Source of the DNA: CAZWHE01 sp964633825
Lineage (GTDB): Bacteria > Planctomycetota > B15-G4 > CAYZWU01
NCBI GenBank assembly: GCA_964633825.1
Contig: CAZWHE010000140.1
Span: 1 to 10,887, forward strand
Reading direction: 5' to 3'
Length of the DNA stretch: 10,887 nt
Shown here: positions 5,641 through 10,887 of the stretch, in pieces
How positions within the stretch are numbered: the stretch's first letter is position 1
Layout: each line of letters starts with the position of its first letter
Notes under the pieces: generated by a model
The model's input: only the letters and a program-made list of their open reading frames with translations
What the model was told of the DNA's origin: nothing
Databases searched by the model: none
Program-made: the position numbers and the translations under genes

Positions 5641-6747
5641 ATGAAAAATCACACTTTTATCCTTCACCGATTGCTCATTCATACCGTGATCGTGCTTGGC
5701 ATCACGGGAACTCTGCACCTGCACGAAGCGACCGCCCAGACCGTGCCGCGCTGGAAGGCGCACGACCTCGGGCGCCCGCACCCTCCCGTCGTGACCCCGG
5801 CTTCGCGGGATCTGCCTGTTCCGCCTCCGTCCGATGCGATCGTTCTCTTTGACGGGACCGATCTCTCGAAGTGGTGCGGCGAGGATGGGGGAAATGCGCC
5901 CTGGATCGTGAAGGACGGCGCCATGGTTCCGGCCTGCAAGGGGGACGATATATACACCGCCCGGCCCTTCGGCGATGTCCAGCTTCACGTGGAATGGGCC
6001 GCTCCCCTGCCCCCGGCCGGCGAAGGGCAGGGACGGGGCAACAGCGGCATCTTCCTGATGGGGCTTTACGAGGTCCAGGTCCTCGACTCCTACGAGAACG
6101 ACACGTACAGCGACGGCCAGGCCGCCGCCGTCTACGGGCAGTATCCGCCGCTGGTCAATGCCAGCCTCCCTCCCGGGAAATGGCAGACCTATGACATCCT
6201 TTTCCTCCGCCCGCGCTTTCTCCCCGACGGCGCGCTGTCGAGGCTCGCGCGCCTGACCGTGCTTCACAACGGCGTGCTTGTTCAGGAGAGCGCCGAACTC
6301 TGGGGCCCCACCATGTGGCTCCAGCATCTTCCTTACGAATATCACCCCGACAAGCTGCCCATCTCGCTCCAGGATCACGGCAGCCCTGTCCGGTTTCGCA
6401 ACATCTGGGTCCGCGAGCTCCGCGAGATCGACGAGCCAGGCCCGGCCCGGTACGATACGCCGCCCGCGATCAGTCTCACGCGGGAAGCCCTCGATCGCTA
6501 CGTCGGAATATACAAGTACGAACCCGATTCGGAGACGGCATTCGTTGTCAAAAGCGACGGCCGGCAGCTCTATTTCCTCTTCGGAAAGAAGCAGGCCAGG
6601 GTCGACCTCGTGCCGCACTCGCTCAAAAAATTCTCCATGCGCTGGGCGGCCGCCCGCGTGGAGTTTCAGCTCGATGGCGATGGCCGGGCTTCGGCCATGA
6701 CCCTGCACGTGGCCGGCAGCTCGTTCACTGTGAAGAGATTGGAGTGA
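5641..6747 (+). CDS. Secreted DUF1080 (3-keto-disaccharide hydrolase-like) protein with DUF3471-like tail
   Basis: A 368-residue protein. Residues 1-33 form a signal peptide (hydrophobic LLIHTVIVLGITG, likely cut near ATA-Q). A DUF1080/PF06439 jelly-roll domain spans about 64-260: IVLFDGTDLSKW, WIVKDGAMV, DVQLHVEW, GNSGIFLMGLYEVQVLDSY, GKWQTYDILF, VLHNGVLVQ and ISLQDHGSPVRFRNIWVREL. The family contains 3-keto-glycoside hydrolases/lyases and many uncharacterised secreted proteins. Residues 277-368 (LTREALDRYVGIYKY... to FTVKRLE) resemble the DUF3471 beta-barrel tail often attached to serine beta-lactamase-like enzymes; this pairing is inferred from pattern only. The ATG at 5641 has just a weak GGA nine bases upstream, but the signal peptide begins there and no better start exists. 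No enzyme partner such as a GFO/IDH/MocA dehydrogenase, common beside DUF1080 genes, is in the window. Confidence 0.9.
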   Translation: MKNHTFILHRLLIHTVIVLGITGTLHLHEATAQTVPRWKAHDLGRPHPPVVTPASRDLPVPPPSDAIVLFDGTDLSKWCGEDGGNAPWIVKDGAMVPACKGDDIYTARPFGDVQLHVEWAAPLPPAGEGQGRGNSGIFLMGLYEVQVLDSYENDTYSDGQAAAVYGQYPPLVNASLPPGKWQTYDILFLRPRFLPDGALSRLARLTVLHNGVLVQESAELWGPTMWLQHLPYEYHPDKLPISLQDHGSPVRFRNIWVRELREIDEPGPARYDTPPAISLTREALDRYVGIYKYEPDSETAFVVKSDGRQLYFLFGKKQARVDLVPHSLKKFSMRWAAARVEFQLDGDGRASAMTLHVAGSSFTVKRLE

Positions 6748-6945
6748 GTTCCCGCGGTTGGCTGGAGGTTGCCGGCATTTAAAAAGCCGGTCCGGCCACG
6801 GAAGCAGTACAGCGCCAAGTATGGCCATCACAAGACCATCGCCCAAGGATTTTAAGCCTCTAAATTCAAGGGTTCGGACTCAGGGTAAAACTCCTTTCTC
6901 AAGCCGAGACGCTGATAAAACTGCACCGTGGCCGGAGTCGCGGCT

Positions 6946-7000
6946 CTACAGAAGACCGGGAGTCAACTCGGTTCGGGGTGGATTGACCCGGACTCTGTAG
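6946..7000. repeat. Imperfect long inverted repeat
   Basis: Three blocks pair in order: CTACAG(A) with (T)CTGTAG, CCGGG with CCCGG, and TCAA with TTGA. Small unequal internal loops separate them, and the terminal loop is about 18 bases. It could fold as RNA on either strand. It does not match a tRNA or a riboswitch I know. Confidence 0.5.
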
Positions 7001-7099
7001 TTGTATTCAACGCGTAAAAAAGGAAGGAATAGGCTCATAAATCCTGAGATTTTTTTGGCGGAAAATCCGGTAAAGAAACGCCGGGCCCGGGCCGCCAAC

Positions 7100-7146
7100 G
7101 AACGAGAGGAACGGGCCGCTGCGCCCCGTTCCTCTCGTTCTTTTTT
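7100..7146 (+). terminator. Strong rho-independent terminator, plus strand
   Basis: A perfect 16-bp stem (GAACGAGAGGAACGGG, 7100-7115, with its complement at 7125-7140), a nine-base loop, then six Ts at 7141-7146. The T-tract is on the plus strand, so it terminates rightward transcripts although the nearest gene end is that of the minus-strand beta-helix gene 20 bases away. The DUF1080 stop is 352 bases upstream. On the minus strand the stem is followed by GTTGGCGG, a poor U-tract, so bidirectional function is less likely. Confidence 0.9.
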
Positions 7147-7166
7147 GACGCTTTGAGGTTGAACAA

Positions 7167-8528
7167 TCACTCGACAATCACGGTGACCAGATTGGACAGT
7201 TCAGGCCCGATGAGAGCCTGGTAGGCGTACAGTGTTCCCGGCATCCAGAAGTCGGGCGCTGATTTGGGATAGAGGGCCGCGCCGTTCGAGGGGATGACGC
7301 CCTTGGCGACCCGGGTGATGGGAAAGCCGAGATAGAGATCTCCGTAGAGCGTCGCCAGCGGGGGATTCTGAATCCTTTTCGACTGACCCACCGTGTAGGC
7401 CAGGCCGGGGAGTCCGACCACTTTGACGGCGCCCGTTGCGCCCGGAACCACTCCCCCGGGGAGGGAATAGACGGAGTAGTAAAGATGTGGATAGAATTCG
7501 TCGGCGCCCATGTCGGCGGAGCTGTCGGCAACGCGGGGATTCCCCTCGAAATCTTCGGCCGGAAGGCTCGGTGCGGTCCCTGCGCCCTGATCCTTGCAAG
7601 GCGAATCATAGGTCAGGTGGAAGTCTTCGACAGAGGGCTCGACAAAACCTGGATCGGCATCGATGTTGTCCGCGCCCCAGTTCAGGACGCCGTTGTCGAC
7701 GACCACATAAGGTGCGTTGTTGCCGCCGCAGACATCGGAATAATCGACGTTGACAGTCGGCGGATCCCCGTGAACGCCGAGATAGATCTCCTTGCCCGTC
7801 GGCGCGTCGTTGTTCCAGAGGATCGTGTTCGTGATCCACAGGGTCGCCGAATTGTTGCAGTTGACCCCGCCGCCCATGTTGCCGGCCGAGTTTTCGAAGA
7901 TCGTGTTGTTCGTGATTGTCAGGGTCGGGGAGAGGCTGCACGAAACAGCGCCCCCGTCTGCAGAGGCGTGGTTTCCGCAGATGACGTTGTTGATGATCGT
8001 CGCTCCGCCCAGGTTCCAGTTGCTGATCCCGCCGCCGTACTTTGCCCTGTTTCCGATGATGACGTTGTTCGAGATCACGGGCGACGCGCTGTAGATGCAC
8101 ATGATCCCGCCGCCGCTCGAATCGTAGGCCTCGTTATCAATGATGATGTTGTTTCTGATCGTCGGGGAAGCACCTTCGCACAAAACCCCGCCGCCCGTTC
8201 CGGTGCTCATGCCGTTTGTAATGGTGAATCCCTCGAGAACCGAATCGGGCCCTTCACTGTTTCTGAACTGCACGACGGTCGTCGCCTGGCCGCCGTCGAT
8301 GACCGTGATCCCGGCGTACCACTCGCTCTTGACAGTGACGGCCTTTCCGTAGAATTTGATGTTCTCATGGTAGGTTCCCGGCCTGACGACGATTTCATCC
8401 CCGTTGGACGAAGCGTCGATGGCGTCCTGAATCGCTGTGTAGTCATCGGGGACATAGATCGTGGCGGCATGGACCGTGACGAAAGCAAAGAGCAGGCAGA
8501 TCGTACTGGTCACTATTTTCTTGAACAT
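7167..8528 (-). CDS. Secreted right-handed parallel beta-helix protein
   Basis: A 453-residue protein with signal peptide 1-21 (MFKKIVTSTICLLFAFVTVHA). IYVPDDYTAIQDAIDAS...GDEIVVRPGTYHENI at 24-57 is the usual entry cap of pectate-lyase-like helices. Coils follow with an NN-x-I pattern every 26-28 residues: NNIIIDNEA (126), NNVIIGNRA (154), NNVICGNHA (180), NNTIFENSA (207), NTILWNNDA (234). The helix closes with ADPGF, DFHLTYDSPC and ADMGADEF at 338-345, as in choice-of-anchor-Q-type proteins. A distinct C-terminal domain of about 105 residues follows (LPGGVVPGATGAVKVVGLPG...), which I cannot name. The role is probably extracellular or surface polysaccharide binding or adhesion; no lyase active site is recognisable. 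AGGAGG lies seven bases before the ATG. It is divergent from the beta-CASP gene. Confidence 0.9.
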   Translation of the reverse strand: MFKKIVTSTICLLFAFVTVHAATIYVPDDYTAIQDAIDASSNGDEIVVRPGTYHENIKFYGKAVTVKSEWYAGITVIDGGQATTVVQFRNSEGPDSVLEGFTITNGMSTGTGGGVLCEGASPTIRNNIIIDNEAYDSSGGGIMCIYSASPVISNNVIIGNRAKYGGGISNWNLGGATIINNVICGNHASADGGAVSCSLSPTLTITNNTIFENSAGNMGGGVNCNNSATLWITNTILWNNDAPTGKEIYLGVHGDPPTVNVDYSDVCGGNNAPYVVVDNGVLNWGADNIDADPGFVEPSVEDFHLTYDSPCKDQGAGTAPSLPAEDFEGNPRVADSSADMGADEFYPHLYYSVYSLPGGVVPGATGAVKVVGLPGLAYTVGQSKRIQNPPLATLYGDLYLGFPITRVAKGVIPSNGAALYPKSAPDFWMPGTLYAYQALIGPELSNLVTVIVE

Positions 8529-8545
8529 TGGAAGTCCTCCTTTGT

Positions 8546-8588
8546 TTGAAACAGATTAAATAAGCTTTCCATCGATAACCGGTTTCAA
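8546..8588 (-). promoter_or_regulatory. Candidate promoter/operator region of the beta-helix gene
   Basis: TTGAAAC (8546-8552) and GTTTCAA (8582-8588) form a 7-bp inverted repeat 29 bases apart in the 160-base divergent region. On the minus strand TTGAAA (8588-8583) could be a -35 box, with AT-rich CTTATTTAAT about 17-20 bases on as an imperfect -10. This is weak evidence from sequence pattern only. Confidence 0.3.
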
Positions 8589-8688
8589 CGCGCAGGGCGG
8601 GAGGAAAACAGCTCAGGAAAAAGAGATATTTTGGGTAAAATTATTCCGGCACGGCGGTTATGCAAGCCGCGGCCCGGATCCATAGGAA

Positions 8689-10314
8689 ATGGGCGTATCC
8701 TTTTGTCTCGACCTCGAATCACCCTTGGAGTACAAAACGACTGTGGAAATCACTTTTTACGGCGCCGTCCGCGAGGTCACGGGATCGGCCCACCTCATGA
8801 CAGCGGGGAAAGACCGGGTCTTGCTGGAGTGCGGTCTCTATCAAGGCCGGCGCCGGGAGTGCGAGGTCAAGAACAGGACCTTCCCCTTCGATCCGGGGAG
8901 CGTCACGAACCTGGTTCTGTCCCACGCCCACATCGACCACTCAGGTAGGATTCCGCTCCTGGCGAAGAAGGGGTTCCGCGAAAGGATCATCGCCACACGG
9001 GCGACGCGCGACGCCTGCCGCCATCTTCTGCTGGACAGCGCGCATATTCAGGAGGCGGACGCCCGCTATCTGAACTACAAAGCGGTGCGCTCTTTCCTGG
9101 TCGACATGAAAAGGACCAAGAAAAAAGCGGGCGTCACCAACCGCGAGGTCCGCGCGATCAAGAAGCTCCTGAAGAAGAACGCCCACGATATCGACGCCGC
9201 GGCTCTGCGGGCATACGCGAAGCGATACCGCCTCAAGAACGTCGAGCCCCTCTACACGAAAAAGGATGCCGAAGACTCGCTGGAACAGTTCGAAGGATAC
9301 CCCTATGAGCACCCCATCGCGGTGGGGCAGAGCCTGGATTGCCGGCTCTACGACGCGGGACACATACTCGGCTCGTCTTTTGTCGCTCTCCGATCGAAGG
9401 GCCGGAAAAAAACACTCTTCTTCACCGGCGACATGGGAAGGTTCGGGAAGCCGATCATCGAGAATCCCACGCTGGTCTTTCCCGAGGAGGACCGCCGCGT
9501 CGATCTTCTGGTCATGGAATGCACCTACGGAAACCGGACCCACGATCGCATCTCGGAGGTCGGACAGAGCCTCGGCCGGGTCGTGAGCGAAACCATCGAG
9601 CGGGGCGGCTCACTCATCATTCCGGCCTTCGCCTTCGGCCGGACGCAGGAGATCCTCTACACGCTGCACGAGCTCTACCGGGAGGGGAAGCTGCCCCGGA
9701 TTCCGGTCTACGTCGACAGCCCCCTCGCCGCGAACATCACCAAGGTCTACGGCGAGCACCCCGAGGTCTTCAACAGGGAAGCGCACAAGACGTTCCTCGA
9801 AAAGGGCGAGAACCCCTTCTCCTTCCCGCAGATCAGGTTCGTCGGTTCCGTCGAGGAGTCGATGGCGCTCATGAAGATGGAGAAACCCCACATCGTCATC
9901 GCCGGTTCGGGGATGTGCGAGTTCGGCCGCGTCGTTCACCACCTGAGATACAAGATCCACAACCCGGCCAACGCGATCCTGATCGTCGGGTTCATGGCCG
10001 AGAACACCCTGGGCAGGCGCCTCGTGGAAGCCGGCCGGAGGACGGCGGCCTCGGGGCGGCGGGGAAGGCCGCCGCTGCTGAGGTTCCTGGGAAAGAAATA
10101 CCCCCTCCGCGCGCGCGTCGTGACCGTGAACGGCCTGAGCGCCCACGCCGACCGCCGGGAGCTTATAAGGTTTCTCAAAGAATCGAACCTCGTCGTCAAG
10201 AGGATCGCTCTCGTTCACGGCGAGGAAGACCAGGCCGAGGCCTTTTCCCGGCGGCTGAAGAGGGAGGGATACGCTGTTACGATTCCGCGGATGGGCGAGA
10301 CTATCCCGGTTTGA
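8689..10314 (+). CDS. Metallo-beta-lactamase/beta-CASP RNase, CPSF73/YSH1-like
   Basis: A 541-residue cytoplasmic protein of the bacterial 'MBL-fold RNA specificity factor' family, which in characterised relatives cleaves RNA at a two-zinc site. Metal motifs seen: HAHIDH (79-84), AGHILGS with His225, and GDMG with Asp248. Beta-CASP motifs: MECTYG with Glu277, SGMCEFGRVVHHL with His417 or 418, and NGLSAHAD with His486; LVHGE follows at 509-512. All expected catalytic residues are present. Relatives are usually about 450-480 residues. The extra length comes from a Lys/Arg-rich insertion at about 132-184 (between LNYK and VEPLYT) and a basic stretch at about 450-462. Start: ATG at 8689 gives 18 residues before the conserved VEITFYG; GTG at 8743, with GGAG twelve bases upstream, starts exactly there and is a serious alternative. 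Confidence 0.92.
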   Translation: MGVSFCLDLESPLEYKTTVEITFYGAVREVTGSAHLMTAGKDRVLLECGLYQGRRRECEVKNRTFPFDPGSVTNLVLSHAHIDHSGRIPLLAKKGFRERIIATRATRDACRHLLLDSAHIQEADARYLNYKAVRSFLVDMKRTKKKAGVTNREVRAIKKLLKKNAHDIDAAALRAYAKRYRLKNVEPLYTKKDAEDSLEQFEGYPYEHPIAVGQSLDCRLYDAGHILGSSFVALRSKGRKKTLFFTGDMGRFGKPIIENPTLVFPEEDRRVDLLVMECTYGNRTHDRISEVGQSLGRVVSETIERGGSLIIPAFAFGRTQEILYTLHELYREGKLPRIPVYVDSPLAANITKVYGEHPEVFNREAHKTFLEKGENPFSFPQIRFVGSVEESMALMKMEKPHIVIAGSGMCEFGRVVHHLRYKIHNPANAILIVGFMAENTLGRRLVEAGRRTAASGRRGRPPLLRFLGKKYPLRARVVTVNGLSAHADRRELIRFLKESNLVVKRIALVHGEEDQAEAFSRRLKREGYAVTIPRMGETIPV

Positions 10315-10340
10315 CAAGGAAAAGTAATACGGGACGGAAA

Positions 10341-10374
10341 AGGGGAACGGGATCGTGTTTCCCGTTCCCCTCGC
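10341..10374. terminator. Hairpin terminator between convergent genes, probably bidirectional
   Basis: AGGGGAACGGGA (10341-10352) pairs perfectly with 10360-10371 around a seven-base loop. On the minus strand the stem runs into TTT, a short U-tract suited to the beta-helix gene ending at 10411. On the plus strand CGCGTTTG follows, which is weaker. The stem core GGAACGGG/CCCGTTCC is shared with the terminator at 7100-7146. Confidence 0.75.
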
Positions 10375-10410
10375 GTTTGTCCGAGAGATGGTCGATGATC
10401 GTGCGTCCTC

Positions 10411-10887
10411 CTACCACACCGTCGTCGCCGCGACGTTTGTGGTCATGCCCTGCTGCAGGGCCTGGAACCAGACATCGATGCCCGCAGCACCCGTGGGAAG
10501 GGGCACATTCCAGGCCACGCGCCCCCGGTCGTCCGACAGGGTCGGCCCGAAAGCGACTTGGGGATTGGCCAGACCGAGCGTGACATCGAGCTGCGGAACG
10601 TAGATCGTGCCCGGCCCGGTGAGGCTGTAGATCAGGTAGGTGCCTGTCAAGGGATCGCCTTCGGTTGTGAGGAAAACCGCGGTCTGTCCGGCGACGAGGG
10701 GATCGGGATCGAGGGCCAGGGTGTAGGCGGGGTAGTGATACCCCATATCGGCGACGCCCGCGTCGCAGACCCTGTCCGTTCTCGTCGACCCGCAGATCAC
10801 GGGAGATGCCGGATCGCCGCTGCCCACGCAGGGATTGTTGATGCCGGGCTGGCAGGGATCCTGCGTCAGATGGAAATCGCCGAAACC
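10411..10887 (-). CDS. C-terminal part of a second secreted beta-helix-type protein (runs off window)
   Basis: The frame is open to the window edge, so the 5' end is missing; 158 residues are visible. They begin GFGDFHLTQDPCQPGINNPC and continue ...VCDAGVADMGYHYP. The FHLT-x-(D)SPC...ADMG-type ending is the closing segment of right-handed beta-helix (choice-of-anchor-Q-like) proteins and is homologous in position to DFHLTYDSPC...ADMGADEF in the gene at 7167-8528. About 105 residues follow as a beta-rich C-terminal domain (GTYLIYSLTGPGTIYVPQL...WFQALQQGMTTNVAATTVW). A domain of this type recurs, to my memory, in planctomycete-like secreted proteins. It is clearly different from the tail of the other beta-helix gene. 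A GTG at 10827 is not the start, because the homologous region continues upstream of it. Confidence 0.8.
   Translation of the reverse strand, partial: GFGDFHLTQDPCQPGINNPCVGSGDPASPVICGSTRTDRVCDAGVADMGYHYPAYTLALDPDPLVAGQTAVFLTTEGDPLTGTYLIYSLTGPGTIYVPQLDVTLGLANPQVAFGPTLSDDRGRVAWNVPLPTGAAGIDVWFQALQQGMTTNVAATTVW

Larger units (their letters stand above)
6748..7166. other. 419-bp gene-free region with structured DNA
   Basis: The stretch between the convergent DUF1080 and beta-helix genes has only short open frames (up to 80 codons, Arg/Pro-rich, no ribosome site), which I do not accept as genes. It contains a long imperfect inverted repeat (6946-7000), a small AAATC-CTGA-GATTT hairpin followed by four Ts (7039-7056), the self-complementary CCGGGCCCGG (7081-7090) and a strong terminator (7100-7146). 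Confidence 0.6.

Noticed and set aside
5530..6846. A 438-codon open frame on the minus strand across the DUF1080 gene, longer than that gene
   Set aside because: It is an antisense shadow of a GC-rich coding sequence. The plus frame has a signal peptide and recognisable domain motifs, while this one has no family pattern and no ribosome site.
6790..6855. A short protein-like plus-strand run (KQYSAKYGHHKTIAQGF, then stop)
   Set aside because: It is too short and has no family pattern, so it cannot be told from chance or from a decayed gene end.
6946..7000. A tRNA or riboswitch at the long inverted repeat
   Set aside because: There is no cloverleaf, anticodon arm, T-arm GTTCRANYC in the right place or known aptamer core. 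Only a simple imperfect hairpin is supported.
7485..8549. A 354-codon plus-strand open frame opposite the beta-helix gene
   Set aside because: The Asp/Val/Arg-biased repeats mirror the coils of the real minus-strand gene. It has no independent start signal or family motif.
9339..10583. A 414-codon plus frame overlapping the beta-CASP gene
   Set aside because: It is an Arg/Pro-rich out-of-frame shadow. The overlapping frame carries all catalytic motifs of a known family.
1..10887. CRISPR array, insertion sequence, phage, toxin-antitoxin or defence system
   Set aside because: I looked for regularly spaced repeats, transposase or integrase motifs, and paired small genes on both strands and found none.

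Overview
The window reads as a piece of a GC-rich (roughly 55-60%) bacterial chromosome from an uncultured-type lineage. The gene set is HEAT-repeat proteins with a WEFWW-type motif, secreted right-handed beta-helix proteins ending in ADMGADEF or ADMGYHYP, a DUF1080 sugar-hydrolase-like protein and SnoaL-like proteins. This is the style of planctomycete/PVC or similar candidate-phylum genomes. The taxonomic guess is weak because no rRNA, tRNA or housekeeping marker is present.

Layout, left to right: a perfect 21-bp inverted repeat at the left edge (1-61); a HEAT-repeat protein on the minus strand (261-2129); a non-coding stretch with a second copy of the left-edge motif that fits the HEAT promoter (2266-2302); a secreted protein of two duplicated SnoaL/NTF2-like domains on plus (2513-3484); a convergent secreted alpha/beta hydrolase with a TPR-like tail on minus (3522-5024); a largely non-coding stretch holding the 3' remnant of a GNAT acetyltransferase (5412-5552); a secreted DUF1080 protein on plus (5641-6747); a 419-bp gene-free stretch with two hairpins, one a strong plus-strand terminator; a secreted beta-helix protein on minus (7167-8528); a divergent CPSF73-like metallo-beta-lactamase/beta-CASP RNase on plus (8689-10314); a probable bidirectional terminator; and the 3' end of a second beta-helix-type protein on minus, running off the right edge (10411-10887).

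Neighbouring genes mostly alternate strand and each appears to be transcribed alone, so no operon is visible. Five of the seven genes start with a signal peptide or membrane anchor; only the RNase is clearly cytoplasmic, and the start of the last gene is missing. They do not form a recognisable pathway. At most the region looks like an accessory collection of envelope or extracellular proteins beside a conserved RNase.

I see no CRISPR array, transposase, integrase, phage gene, toxin-antitoxin pair or defence system. The most interesting signals are the duplicated promoter-like element around the HEAT gene, the in-gene domain duplication, the terminator-like hairpins with a shared core, the insertions in the beta-CASP protein, and the structured gap before 7100.
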